Assembly (NCBI RefSeq): GCF_003045775.1
Contig: NZ_PXNS01000001.1
Coordinates: 620,001 to 684,000 of the forward strand
Direction of reading: 5' to 3'
Length of the DNA: 64,000 nt
Source of the DNA: Halomonas litopenaei
GTDB lineage: Bacteria; Pseudomonadota; Gammaproteobacteria; Pseudomonadales; Halomonadaceae
Of the stretch, positions 20,596 through 29,704 are shown one piece after another. The first letter of the stretch is position 1. Every line of letters begins with the position of its first letter. A program made the translations under genes and the position numbers. The notes beneath the pieces were generated by a model. The model was not told the DNA's origin. It searched no databases and was given only the letters and a program-made list of their open reading frames with translations.

Positions 20596-22233
20596 TTGTC
20601 CACTCAGCTTTCTTCGCTCCTCGAACGCCTGCGCGGCCCGGCGGCCGCACGACGCTTCGGCCGCCTGCGCCGCGGCATTGAAAAGGAGGGGCTTCGGGTC
20701 GACGACCGCGGCGTGATCGCGGCGACCTTCCATCCCCGGGCGCTGGGCTCCAAACTGACCCACCCCCATATCACCACGGACTACTCCGAGGCGCTGCTGG
20801 AGTACATCACGCCGGTCTACAGCCGTCCCGACGAGGCGCTGGAATTTCTGGCCGATCTCCATCGCTACACCTATCGCCATCTGGACGGAGAGTGGATCTG
20901 GCCGGCCAGCATGCCTTCCCGGCTCAATGGCAACGACAGCGTGCCCATTGCCGACTACGGGAGCTCCAACGTCGGCACCATGAAGCATGTCTATCGTCGC
21001 GGCCTGGACGCTCGCTACGGGCGGATCATGCAGTCGATCGCCGGCATCCACTACAACGTGTCGCTGCCCGACGACCTGTGGACGCTGCTGCAGACCCTGG
21101 ACGAGCAGGAGCAGGTGTCCATGGGCGAGTACCGCTCGTCGCGCTACTTCGGACTGATCCGCAACTTCCGGCGCCATAGCTGGCTACTGCTGTATCTGTT
21201 CGGTGCATCGCCCGCCATCGACGACAGCTTCCTGGATGATGGCGAGATCCCCGAGGGGCTGGAACGCCTCGGCGAGCGCACCCTGGTATCTCGCTATGCG
21301 ACGAGCTTGCGGATGTCCGATCTGGGCTACCAGAACAAGGTGCAGGATCAGCTCAAGATCTGCTTCAATTCGTTGTCGAATTACGTCAACACCCTGCGCC
21401 ATGCCATCGCCACCGGCTGGCCGGACTACGAGGCGTTGGGTGTGCGTGATGGCGATAGCTGGCGTCAGCTCAACGCCAACATCCTGCAGATCGAGAACGA
21501 GTACTACAGCGATATCCGTCCCAAGCGGGTCACCCGTCACGACGAGACACCGAGCCAGGCCCTCGAGGCCCGTGGTGTCGAGTACATCGAGGTCCGCTGT
21601 CTGGATATCGATCCCTTCGCTACCCTGGGGATCGATGCCGCCCAGACCCGCTTTCTCGACACCTTCCTGGTGTGGTGTCTGCTGTCCGACAGTCCCTGGA
21701 TCTCCGACGAGGAGTGTGACCACCTGGACGACAATCGGCGCCTGGTGGTGGAGCGCGGTCGCGAGCCCGGGCTCGAGCTCAATGACCGAGGCAACCGCCG
21801 CGGTCTGGTCGACTGGAGTCGTGCCATCGTCGCCGAGATGCGCGAGGTCGCCGCGCTGCTCGACCAGCTCGAGGATGGCAGTCCCCACCAGCAGGCGGTG
21901 GACGCGATCGCGCCGCGCATCGATGATCCGTCGCTGACGCCTTCTGCTCGCGTGCTGGCGCGCCTCGAGGACAACGGTGAGGAGTTTGTCGAGGCCATGG
22001 TCGCCATCGCCCGTGAGCAGGCCGCTGCGCTGGCTGACGAGCCGCTCAATCGGTGTCGTGCGTCCATGCTGGAAGACCTGGTCGAGACCTCTCATCAGCA
22101 GCAGCGGGAGATCGAGGCATCCGACACCAGCGATTTTGCTCAATTCCTGAGCGACTATTTCAGCCGAGCCCGGGAGACCCGGGCGTTGGCACCCACGGAT
22201 CAACCGACCCATAGCGGAGAGAGCCTGAAATGA
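20596..22233 (+). CDS. gshA: Glutamate-cysteine ligase
   Basis: GshA joins glutamate and cysteine in the first, ATP-dependent step of glutathione synthesis. The protein has the family core RRGIEKEGLRVD, HPHITTDYSEALLEYITP, WPASMPSRL, and IHYNVSLPDDLW. Start choice is uncertain. I favour TTG 20596 (MSTQLSSLLERL after initiation), with GGGGTG six bases upstream, giving 545 aa; GTG 20587 is an alternative. The frame is open back to 20536, inside the preceding hairpin. Its stop overlaps the dsbB start (ATGA), so the two thiol-redox genes are probably co-translated. Confidence 0.93.
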   Translation: MSTQLSSLLERLRGPAAARRFGRLRRGIEKEGLRVDDRGVIAATFHPRALGSKLTHPHITTDYSEALLEYITPVYSRPDEALEFLADLHRYTYRHLDGEWIWPASMPSRLNGNDSVPIADYGSSNVGTMKHVYRRGLDARYGRIMQSIAGIHYNVSLPDDLWTLLQTLDEQEQVSMGEYRSSRYFGLIRNFRRHSWLLLYLFGASPAIDDSFLDDGEIPEGLERLGERTLVSRYATSLRMSDLGYQNKVQDQLKICFNSLSNYVNTLRHAIATGWPDYEALGVRDGDSWRQLNANILQIENEYYSDIRPKRVTRHDETPSQALEARGVEYIEVRCLDIDPFATLGIDAAQTRFLDTFLVWCLLSDSPWISDEECDHLDDNRRLVVERGREPGLELNDRGNRRGLVDWSRAIVAEMREVAALLDQLEDGSPHQQAVDAIAPRIDDPSLTPSARVLARLEDNGEEFVEAMVAIAREQAAALADEPLNRCRASMLEDLVETSHQQQREIEASDTSDFAQFLSDYFSRARETRALAPTDQPTHSGESLK

Positions 22234-22754
22234 GCGAGTGGAGCCTGCGGCAGTGGAGCCTGGCGGGACTGGGCTTTTGCGTGGCAATGATGGCCGTGGC
22301 CCTGGGGCTTGAGCACCTGGTCGGGCTCGAGCCCTGTCCGCTTTGTGTGTTTCAGCGGGTGGCGGTGATCGCGGCAGGGCTGGTGTTTGCCGTGGCCGCG
22401 CTGCATGGACCCCGTGGTGCATTCGCCACAGTGGCCTACAGCGGTCTGGCGGCCCTGGCGGTGCTGTCCGGGATCGCCGTTGCCGGGCGTCATCTGTGGC
22501 TGCAGTCGCTGCCGGCGGATCAGGTGCCGAGCTGTGGCCCCGGTCTCGATTACATGATCGATGTGCTGCCGCTGCAGAAGGTCATCGCCTCGGTGTTGTC
22601 CGGCTCCGGCGAGTGCGCCGAGGTCGGCGCTACCCTGCTCGGGCTGTCGCTGCCAGGCTGGACGTTGATTGGCTTTGTGGTACTGCTGGCGGTGCCGGTG
22701 GGCATGCTCACGACGCTGCGGGCCACGACCAGCGGCTATCGCTGGAACGGCTGA
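22230..22754 (+). CDS. dsbB: Disulfide bond formation protein DsbB
   Basis: DsbB is the inner-membrane quinone reductase that reoxidises DsbA. The 174-aa protein has four hydrophobic helices, the first periplasmic cysteine pair CPLC (36, 39) and a second pair at Cys102 (SCGPGLDYM) and Cys129 (GECAE), all catalytic residues expected of the family. It overlaps gshA by four bases. The following 152 bases contain no further gene. Confidence 0.95.
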   Translation: MSEWSLRQWSLAGLGFCVAMMAVALGLEHLVGLEPCPLCVFQRVAVIAAGLVFAVAALHGPRGAFATVAYSGLAALAVLSGIAVAGRHLWLQSLPADQVPSCGPGLDYMIDVLPLQKVIASVLSGSGECAEVGATLLGLSLPGWTLIGFVVLLAVPVGMLTTLRATTSGYRWNG

Positions 22755-22906
22755 AGCTTGGCGGTAGAGGCGTTCTCTGCGCCGTTTTGCTGTCGGTGAT
22801 GACGGCCAATCAGGTACTTGGCATGCATTCGTTGACAGGGGCGGCGGCACGAGGGAGTCTGTTCATCCGCCTGGATTCGGGGTGAGGCAGTGCTAGGGAG
22901 GCCGCC

Positions 22907-23389
22907 ATGTTGGAAGATTGCAAGACCGCTCGCGAACGCTGGGGAGGCGTCCATCGACTGATCGACCGCTGGCTCGAGCAGCGCGAGGGTTTGCTCGTTG
23001 TCTTGAATGAGCTCGAACAGTCATGCGATGCGGATCTGGAAACCATCACCAAGGAACGCATCGACACCTTCAGCGAGACGCTGATGGACTACATCAGCGC
23101 CGGCCATTTCGAGGTCTATCCGCAACTGAGGGAAGAGGCGCGTGCCTTCGATGACACGTCGGCACTGAATATCGCCGATCGTCTGCTGGAACGCCTCGAG
23201 ATGTCCACCGAACTGGTGCTGTCCTTTGACGAGGACTACTCTACTCCGGTGCGCTGCCAACGCTTTCTGCCGCGTTTGCCGGCCTGGCTCGAGCGTCTGA
23301 AGAAGGGCCTGTCGGAGCGCTTCGGCCTGGAAGATCAGCTGATTGCACGGCTCCACGACGAGCACGCCCCCGCCGAAGGCATCTCCTGA
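22907..23389 (+). CDS. rsd: Anti-sigma-70 factor Rsd/AlgQ
   Basis: Rsd (AlgQ in Pseudomonas) binds the housekeeping sigma factor in stationary phase and shifts polymerase toward alternative sigma factors. The 160-aa sequence opens with the characteristic CKTARERWGGVHRLIDRWLEQR, followed by a helical bundle (YISAGHFEVYPQLREEA) and a C-terminal region rich in charged residues. It is preceded by its own gap and followed by the repeat-containing region before mdh. AGGGAGG lies shortly upstream of ATG 22907. Confidence 0.9.
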   Translation: MLEDCKTARERWGGVHRLIDRWLEQREGLLVVLNELEQSCDADLETITKERIDTFSETLMDYISAGHFEVYPQLREEARAFDDTSALNIADRLLERLEMSTELVLSFDEDYSTPVRCQRFLPRLPAWLERLKKGLSERFGLEDQLIARLHDEHAPAEGIS

Positions 23390-23416
23390 CAGGGGTGCCG
23401 GCGGTGAAGGAGGGTA

Positions 23417-23460
23417 GTGAGGGCGGACCGTGAGGGCGGACCGTGAGGGCGGACCGTGAG
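23417..23460. repeat. 13-bp tandem repeat array downstream of rsd
   Basis: GTGAGGGCGGACC is repeated three times without change (23417-23429, 23430-23442, 23443-23455) and begins a fourth time (GTGAG). A further GTGAG-rich stretch follows to about 23487. Confidence 0.9.
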
Positions 23461-23709
23461 TGAGAGGGTTAGTGAGAGGGTGAGTGGGCGCGCAAGGCCA
23501 GCGCAGCGCCTTGATCGCCTTCGATAACACCGAAGGCTTTGGTGGCGTTGTTCGCACCAGGCCGCCGATTTCGCCCGCTCCCGATACTCAGAGGATCCGA
23601 CACTTCTGGATCTGGCTCTTGAGGGCCGCCACGTCAGATCGTCCAGGCGGACGTGCCTGGCGACAACCCAGGTCGGCGGTGCGAGGCCAGGTCAATTGCG
23701 TCGGGCCAA

Positions 23710-23738
23710 TTGAGTTTTGTGCACTGCAAGCATAAGAT
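23710..23738 (+). promoter_or_regulatory. Sigma-70-type promoter of mdh
   Basis: TTGAGT (23710-23715), a 17-bp spacer, and TAAGAT (23733-23738) form a good promoter. Transcription would begin near 23745 and leave an untranslated leader of about 95 bases. Confidence 0.6.
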
Positions 23739-23838
23739 TTTCCGCGTCCTGAACGCCGCCCGAGGCAGCCAAGGTGTCGGCCGACGTCTGCATGATGCCG
23801 CCCGGGCCCCTTCACGGCGACAATCCCAAGGAGCCATG

Positions 23839-24813
23839 ATGAAAGACCCCGTACGTATTGCCATCACCGGTGCCGCCGGTCAGATCAGCTACTCTCTCGC
23901 CTTCCGTATCGCCGCCGGCGATATGCTGGGCCCGGACCAGCCGGTCATCCTGCAGCTGCTCGAGATCACTCCGGCCATGGAAGCGCTGAATGGCGTGGTG
24001 ATGGAGCTCAACGACTGTGCCTTCCCGCTGGTTCAGGACATCGTCGCCACCGACGATGCCAACGTGGCCTTCAAGGACGCCGACTTCGCCCTGCTGGTGG
24101 GTGCCCGTCCGCGCGGTCCGGGCATGGAGCGCAAGGATCTGCTCGAGGCCAACGCCGCCATCTTCTCCGCCCAGGGCAAGGCCATCAACGACAACGCCAG
24201 CCGTGACATTCGCGTGCTGGTGGTGGGCAACCCGGCCAACACCAACGCCCTGATCGCCTCCTGCAACGCGCCGGACCTCGACGCCGGTCAGTTCACCGCG
24301 ATGATGCGTCTGGACCACAACCGGGCCAAGACCCAGCTGGCGCAGAAGGCCGGCAAGCACGTCACCGACGTCGACAGCATGATCGTCTGGGGTAACCACA
24401 GCGCGACCCAGTACCCGGATCTGTCCCACTGCAAGGTGGACGGCAAGCCGGCCTTCGACCTGGTCGAGCGCGACTGGTACGAAAACGACTTCATCCCGAC
24501 CGTGCAGCAGCGTGGCGCCGCCATCATCAAGGCGCGTGGTGCATCCTCCGCTGCCTCCGCCGCATCCGCCGCCATCGATCACATGCGTGATTGGGCGCTG
24601 GGCAGCGACGGCATCGTCAGCATGGGCATTCCTGCCGACGGCAGCTACGGCGTCGAGCCGGGCATCATGTATTCCTACCCGGTGGTGTGCAAGGACGGCA
24701 AGTACGAGATCGTCCAGGGCCTCGAGGTCGACGAGTTCAGCCGCACCAAGATGAAGGCGACCGAAGACGAGCTGCGCGAAGAGCGCGCTGCGGTCGAGCA
24801 CCTGCTGGGCTGA
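23839..24813 (+). CDS. mdh: Malate dehydrogenase (NAD-dependent, type 2)
   Basis: Mdh oxidises malate to oxaloacetate in the TCA cycle. The 324-aa product belongs to the LDH/MDH superfamily group found in Burkholderia and Thermus rather than the E. coli type: the Rossmann motif reads [17 protein letters not shown], the substrate loop [15 protein letters not shown], and the catalytic histidine lies in [11 protein letters not shown] (His187). I chose ATG 23839, with AAGGAG at five bases; ATG 23836 sits only two bases from that site. It supplies oxaloacetate, the substrate of pckA in the same window. Confidence 0.95.
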   Translation: MKDPVRIAITGAAGQISYSLAFRIAAGDMLGPDQPVILQLLEITPAMEALNGVVMELNDCAFPLVQDIVATDDANVAFKDADFALLVGARPRGPGMERKDLLEANAAIFSAQGKAINDNASRDIRVLVVGNPANTNALIASCNAPDLDAGQFTAMMRLDHNRAKTQLAQKAGKHVTDVDSMIVWGNHSATQYPDLSHCKVDGKPAFDLVERDWYENDFIPTVQQRGAAIIKARGASSAASAASAAIDHMRDWALGSDGIVSMGIPADGSYGVEPGIMYSYPVVCKDGKYEIVQGLEVDEFSRTKMKATEDELREERAAVEHLLG

Positions 24814-24887
24814 TATCGGTCTCGCAAGGCCCGACAGGGCCTTGCACAGCATCGCCGGCACGTCGACCAGCGGTCATCGTGCCAACG

Positions 24888-24920
24888 AAGAACCCCGCCA
24901 CAATGTGGCGGGGTTCTTTT
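24888..24920 (+). terminator. Terminator of mdh
   Basis: AAGAACCCCGCCAC (24888-24901) pairs with 24905-24918 across a three-base loop, with T residues through 24920. It lies between mdh and the convergent HAD gene and may serve both. Confidence 0.9.
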
Positions 24921-24970
24921 GTGGATGGCGTCGGCGTCGTGCGAGGGGGCTTGTCTCAACCGCGCTTGGC

Positions 24971-25627
24971 TCAACCGCGCAGGGAGATGATCTTCCAGCC
25001 CTTGGCCTCGGCGACTTCGCGCAGGGCCGGGTCCGGGTCCACCGCGACCGGATGATCGACCTGCTCGAGCAGCGGCAGGTCGTTGTGGGAGTCGCTGTAG
25101 AACCAGGCGCCGTCGAGGGTGTCGTCGCGCTCAGAAAGCCACTGTTCCAGGCGGGTCACCTTGCCCTGCTGAAAGCTCGGCACGCCGCTGACCCGGCCGG
25201 TGTAGCGGCCATCGACGAGCTCCGGTTCCACGGCGATCAGGTCATCGATGCCCAGGCGTTCGGCGATGGGGCCAGTGATGAAGCGATTGGTAGCGGTGAT
25301 GATCAGAAGGGTGTCGCCCCGTGCGCGGTGGCGGGCGATCAGTTCCTCGGCCTGGGGCAGGATGGCGGGCTCGATCTTGCTGGCCATGAACTGCTGATGC
25401 CAGGCGGCGAGCTGTTCCATGGAATTGTCCGCCAGTGGCTTCAGGGCCACCTCCAGGAAGGCCATCATGTCGAGACGACCGGCGTCGTAGTCGGCCTTGA
25501 AACGGTCATTGGCCTCGCGATAGGCCACCGCGTCCACGGCGCCCTGCTCGAGCAGGAATTCGCCCCAGGCATGGTCGCTGTCGATCGACAGCAGGGTATT
25601 GTCCAAATCGAAGATGGCCAGACTCAA
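24971..25627 (-). CDS. HAD-IB family phosphatase (possible histidinol-phosphatase)
   Basis: A cytoplasmic HAD phosphatase of 218 aa. Motif I is [15 protein letters not shown] near the N-terminus, motif [13 protein letters not shown], motif III the lysine in FQQGKVTRL, and motif [17 protein letters not shown]. The SerB-like cap lies between motifs I and II. In Pseudomonas aeruginosa the gene at this position next to rppH and ptsP (PA0335) has been reported as histidinol phosphate phosphatase, so that function is possible here by synteny; serine phosphatase or another activity remains open. It is divergent from rppH across 221 bases. Confidence 0.8.
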   Translation of the reverse strand: MSLAIFDLDNTLLSIDSDHAWGEFLLEQGAVDAVAYREANDRFKADYDAGRLDMMAFLEVALKPLADNSMEQLAAWHQQFMASKIEPAILPQAEELIARHRARGDTLLIITATNRFITGPIAERLGIDDLIAVEPELVDGRYTGRVSGVPSFQQGKVTRLEQWLSERDDTLDGAWFYSDSHNDLPLLEQVDHPVAVDPDPALREVAEAKGWKIISLRG

Positions 25628-25848
25628 GGTGTGTCTCCCGGCGCTTGGGTGAGGCGACCTCCCGGCCCGGCGATCTGTGTCGGAGTGGCCAGCAACAGGC
25701 GTACGTCATGCCCATGGGCCCCTGGCCCGGGAAGGCCACAAAGAGGGCGATTATGTCAGAACCTCGGCAGGGGTTCGAGATGTCGTATTGATGCGCTTCG
25801 AGCCATTGTGGAAGAATGCAGTCAATACCGATTGGAAAGGTGAAGCCC

Positions 25849-26340
25849 GTGATCGACGCAGACGGCTTTCGCCCCAACGTTGGCATCATCATCGTCAACG
25901 ACCAGGGGCAGCTGCTATGGGCGCGTCGGGTAGGGCAGAACGCGTGGCAATTTCCCCAGGGAGGCATCAAGTCAGATGAGACGCCCCAGCAGGCTTTGTT
26001 CAGAGAGCTCCACGAAGAAATCGGCCTGACCGCCGAGGATGTGGAGGTACTGGCCTGCACCAGGGGGTGGCTACGCTACCGCCTGCCGCGACGCATGGTT
26101 CGCACACATTCGCGCCCAGTGTGCATAGGACAGAAACAGAAGTGGTTCCTGCTGCGGATCCGCTGCCAGGAAAGCCGCATCTGTGTGGATGGCACCCCCA
26201 AGCCCGAGTTCGATGGCTGGCGTTGGGTCAGTTACTGGTATCCGCTGGGGCAGGTGGTACCGTTCAAGAGGGAGGTCTACCGCCGAGCACTACGTGAGCT
26301 ATTGCCTCGCGCCCAGAGCCTGGCGCTGGAGAAGGGATGA
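25849..26340 (+). CDS. rppH: RNA pyrophosphohydrolase RppH
   Basis: RppH removes pyrophosphate from the 5' end of triphosphorylated mRNA and so triggers RNase E-dependent decay. The 163-aa protein starts with the invariant [16 protein letters not shown], has the Nudix box GGIKSDET followed by [12 protein letters not shown], and QKWFLLRI further on. I chose GTG 25849, with GGTGA five bases upstream; this gives the standard N-terminus MIDADG. An in-frame ATG at 25816 would add eleven non-conserved residues. ptsP follows after 122 bases, a conserved order in Pseudomonas and relatives. Confidence 0.95.
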   Translation: MIDADGFRPNVGIIIVNDQGQLLWARRVGQNAWQFPQGGIKSDETPQQALFRELHEEIGLTAEDVEVLACTRGWLRYRLPRRMVRTHSRPVCIGQKQKWFLLRIRCQESRICVDGTPKPEFDGWRWVSYWYPLGQVVPFKREVYRRALRELLPRAQSLALEKG

Positions 26341-26462
26341 ATCCAGCGCCCGCGGCAGCACATCAGCCACGTCGGCGAGAGGCCGGTGGCGTTGCTGCCT
26401 CCCACTTATCGTTCGGTCGCCCCATGGCCGGACCAGTACAAGAACAGGGGTGAGACCTTTCC

Positions 26463-28724
26463 ATGCTCAAGGTCCTGCAACGAATCATTCAGGAGGTCAA
26501 CAGCGCGCGCAGCCTGGACGCGGCGCTGGCGACCCTGGTGCGCCGGACACGCAAGGCGATGCAGACCGATGTCTGTTCGTTCTACCTGTTCGACGGCGAA
26601 CGCGATGCGCTGGTGCTGATGGAGACCATCGGCCTGAGAACCCAGGCGGTGGGCCAGGTGGCGCTGCCGGTAGGGGAGGGGCTGGTCGGCACCGTGGCCC
26701 GCCGCGAGGAACCGCTCAACCTGGAGGACGCCCAGGCTCACCCCAGTTTCCGTTACTTCGAGGCCACCGGTGAAGAGCGCTACTCGAGCTTTCTCGGTGT
26801 GCCCATCATCCATCAGCGCCGCATGCTCGGTGTACTGGTGGTGCAACAGGCAGAGCGTCGTCGTTACGATGAATCCGACGAGGCCTTCCTGGTCACCATG
26901 GGCGCCCAGCTTGCCGGCGTGCTGGCCCATGCGCTGGCCACTGGTGGGTTGACCTGCCCGGCCTTTCCCGGCGTCCAGGCGACCTTCATCGGGGTCGCCG
27001 CCTCACCCGGCATGGCCATCGGCGAGGCGGTGGTGCTGTCACCGCCGGCCGATCTCGACAGCGTGCCGGATCTGGTGCCCACCGACGTCGAGTTCGAGAT
27101 CGCACGGCTCAAGGACGCCATCGCTCGGGTGCGCGAAGAGATTCGTGCCGCCGGCGAGCGGCTGGCCAATCGTATCTCGGCCCAGGAACTGGCGCTGTTC
27201 GACGTCTATCAGCAGATGCTCGGCGAGGCGGCGCTGTCCCAGGAAGTCGAAAAGCGTATCCGCGAGGGCCAGTGGGCGCCCGGCGCCCTGGCCGACGTGG
27301 TGCGCCGCCATGTGCAGTATCTTGAGCGTGTGGACGACGATTACCTGAGAGAGCGTGCCGCCGACGTGCGCGATCTCGGACGCCGAGTGCTGGCCCATCT
27401 GCAGGAAGAGTCGCCGCGGTTGCCCGAACACTACCCCCAGGGGGCCATCCTGATCGGTGACGAGATCAGCGTCGCGCTGCTTGGCGAGGTGCCCCGGGAC
27501 CGACTTGGCGGACTGATCTCGGTACGAGGGTCGAGCAACTCCCATGTGGCCATCATCGCCCGTGCCATGGGGATTCCGCTGGTGTCGGGGATGATCGACC
27601 TGCCATTGCCGCGACTCGACGGCGCCCCGCTGGTGCTGGATGGTCACCGAGGGCGCGTGTTCGTGCGTCCTGGCCCGGAGCTGGTGGCCCATTACCAGAG
27701 CCAGATCGACGAGGAGAAGGCCCTGGCGGCGCTGCTCGAACACGAGCAGGACCTGCCCAGCGTGACCCCGGACGGTCACGCCATGACGCTGATGGTCAAT
27801 ACCGGACTGACCGTCGATACGGTCGCATCGCTCAAGACGCGTATCGGCGGGGTAGGGCTGTATCGCACCGAAGTGCCGTTCATGATCACCGAACGTTTCC
27901 CCGGCGAGCAGGAGCAGACCCGGCTGTACAGGGAGCAGCTCGAGAGCTTTGCCCCGCTTCCGGTGGTGATGCGGACCCTGGATATCGGTGGCGACAAGGA
28001 CCTGCCGTACTTCCCCATCGAAGAGGCCAACCCCTTCCTCGGCTGGCGCGGTATTCGCGTCACCCTGGATCACCCCGAAGTGCTGATGGTACAGCTGCGC
28101 GCCATGCTCCGGGCCTCCCAGGGGCTCGACAACCTCGAGCTGCTGCTGCCCATGGTGACCAATGTCGATGAAGTCGATGACACCCTGAAGCTGATCGAGC
28201 GGGCGATCATCGAGCTGGGCGAAGAGGGGGTGGAAGTGCGCCGGCCGCGCCTCGGGGTGATGCTCGAGGTGCCGGCGACGCTTTACCAGCTCAGGGCACT
28301 GGCGGCGCGGGTCGACTTTTTCTCCGTGGGCAGCAACGACCTGACCCAGTACCTGCTGGCGGTGGATCGCAACAACCCGCGGGTCGCTGACCTCTACGAT
28401 TCCTGTCACCCTGCGGTGCTGTCGGCGCTGCATCGCCTGGCCGCCGAGAGCAGCGAGCTGAATGTGCCGACCTCGGTGTGCGGCGAACTCGCCGGCGACC
28501 CGGCTGGTGCGCTGCTGCTGATGGGCATGGGCTTCCGGGTGCTGTCGATGAATGGCCCCAACCTGCCCCGCGTGCGGGCGGCCATTCGTCGGGTATCGCG
28601 AGAGGCGGCAGCCGAGCTGGTGGAGCAGACCCTTGCGCTGGAAACGCCAGCCGAGGTGCGCGCCCACCTGGCGAGCCGCATGCAGGCCTGGCAGCTGGCC
28701 CATCTGCTGCCGCCCAGGGATTGA
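26463..28724 (+). CDS. ptsP: Nitrogen phosphotransferase enzyme I (PtsP, EI-Ntr)
   Basis: PtsP takes phosphate from PEP and passes it to NPr, starting the regulatory PTS-Ntr relay that links nitrogen status to other functions. The 753-aa protein has an N-terminal GAF domain (about 1-160), which binds glutamine in E. coli, then the EI module: phosphorylated histidine in RGSSNSHVAIIARA (His361), and the PEP-binding TIM barrel with GVGLYRTEVPFM, RTLDIGGDKDLPYF, and FFSVGSNDLTQYLLAVDR. The domain order and length match the family. NPr and EIIA-Ntr are not in this window. Confidence 0.97.
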   Translation: MLKVLQRIIQEVNSARSLDAALATLVRRTRKAMQTDVCSFYLFDGERDALVLMETIGLRTQAVGQVALPVGEGLVGTVARREEPLNLEDAQAHPSFRYFEATGEERYSSFLGVPIIHQRRMLGVLVVQQAERRRYDESDEAFLVTMGAQLAGVLAHALATGGLTCPAFPGVQATFIGVAASPGMAIGEAVVLSPPADLDSVPDLVPTDVEFEIARLKDAIARVREEIRAAGERLANRISAQELALFDVYQQMLGEAALSQEVEKRIREGQWAPGALADVVRRHVQYLERVDDDYLRERAADVRDLGRRVLAHLQEESPRLPEHYPQGAILIGDEISVALLGEVPRDRLGGLISVRGSSNSHVAIIARAMGIPLVSGMIDLPLPRLDGAPLVLDGHRGRVFVRPGPELVAHYQSQIDEEKALAALLEHEQDLPSVTPDGHAMTLMVNTGLTVDTVASLKTRIGGVGLYRTEVPFMITERFPGEQEQTRLYREQLESFAPLPVVMRTLDIGGDKDLPYFPIEEANPFLGWRGIRVTLDHPEVLMVQLRAMLRASQGLDNLELLLPMVTNVDEVDDTLKLIERAIIELGEEGVEVRRPRLGVMLEVPATLYQLRALAARVDFFSVGSNDLTQYLLAVDRNNPRVADLYDSCHPAVLSALHRLAAESSELNVPTSVCGELAGDPAGALLLMGMGFRVLSMNGPNLPRVRAAIRRVSREAAAELVEQTLALETPAEVRAHLASRMQAWQLAHLLPPRD

Positions 28725-28788
28725 GCGAGGCAGCGGCCGTCAAGGATGGCCGCGCGCCTTGGCATCTCGCAGCGTGGCCAGCGACGCT

Positions 28789-29583
28789 TCAGCCGTCTCG
28801 GTCGATGGTCAGCGCCAGCCGGGTCTCGCCCTGAGGCCGCCCGCCCGGGCCAAAGCGCCGTTCCGAGATGTCGAAACGCTCGCCGTTCACGTCGCGGTGC
28901 AGCGTCAACTCGCTGGTGGCACGGGTGCCGTAGTCGTCGCCGACGATAAAGGCCGGTGACAGGAAGCGTTCGAGCTCCAGCCCCACGCCGGTGTCCGGCA
29001 GGCTAGCGTCCGGCGCCGGGTGGCGGTCGAGGAAGCCCTGGCGGGCGTTTGCCAGGGAGGCGTGTCTGGCCTCGGCGATGTCTTCGGCCAGGGCGTTGCG
29101 CACCTGGACCAGCTTGGGCCAAGGGGTATCCAGAGAGGCGTTGGACAGGCCGTGCACTCCGGCCTCGACCGCCTGCAGTGCGCAGCCGTGGCGATGCCGC
29201 TCGAGGTGCCAAAGCCGCTTGCCGTCGCCGATCAGCAGATTGAAGCCACCGTAGCGCAATGCCTCGCCCGCACTCTGGCATTCGAGCCAGGCCTCGAGGT
29301 CATCGGTTTCGAGGCCACGGCGCACCAGCAGGCCGCGGCTTTCGCTCGGTTGCGGTGGTATCAGTTCCGGGTCGCGAACATTGGTGATGGCGGCGAAGCG
29401 GCCGCGACGATGGATGCCGAGCCAGGTCCCGCCGGCCTCGAGGTCGCGACCGGCGACCAGTCCCGGGGCGTCCGGCCAGGCGGCCAGGGGCGCGGTGGGG
29501 CGCGCGTGGACCTCGTCGCGGTTGGCGATCAAGGTGATCGGCCGCGCACTGTCCGGGGCGAAGTGAAAGGCAATCAGGCACAT
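28789..29583 (-). CDS. TANGO2/NRDE-family protein
   Basis: A 264-aa protein of the NRDE (Ser/Thr-rich T10, TANGO2) family. Cys2 directly after the initiator methionine (MCLIAF) is a feature of the family and suggests an Ntn-hydrolase-like fold; the name-giving NRDE motif lies in [13 protein letters not shown], and [21 protein letters not shown] and [13 protein letters not shown] are further conserved blocks. Its biochemical role is not established in bacteria; the eukaryotic protein has been linked to heme or lipid handling. I chose ATG at 29583 because similarity begins there; no good ribosome site is visible. It converges on ptsP. Confidence 0.85.
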   Translation of the reverse strand: MCLIAFHFAPDSARPITLIANRDEVHARPTAPLAAWPDAPGLVAGRDLEAGGTWLGIHRRGRFAAITNVRDPELIPPQPSESRGLLVRRGLETDDLEAWLECQSAGEALRYGGFNLLIGDGKRLWHLERHRHGCALQAVEAGVHGLSNASLDTPWPKLVQVRNALAEDIAEARHASLANARQGFLDRHPAPDASLPDTGVGLELERFLSPAFIVGDDYGTRATSELTLHRDVNGERFDISERRFGPGGRPQGETRLALTIDRDG

Positions 29584-29704
29584 GGGCGCAGCGTAGCCGG
29601 ATTTTCTGCCCAGGGGAATCCGGGGAGAGCCTGCAACTGTGCCACCATGACAGGCTGCGGCCGGCAACGTACACTCTTGGCTTCTTCATTCAACAGGATG
29701 GAAG

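Larger units (their letters stand above)
23390..23838. other. rsd-mdh intergenic region
   Basis: This 449-bp stretch holds the 13-bp tandem array (23417-23460), a small inverted repeat GCCTTCG/CGAAGGC (23517-23537) that might end rsd transcription, and the mdh promoter (23710-23738). I found no credible coding sequence. The ORF that extends mdh upstream to 23653 includes the promoter and is not coding. Confidence 0.65.

Noticed and set aside
22832-22860. Promoter for rsd with a perfect TTGACA
   Set aside because: TTGACA at 22832-22837 has no acceptable -10 element 16-18 bp downstream.
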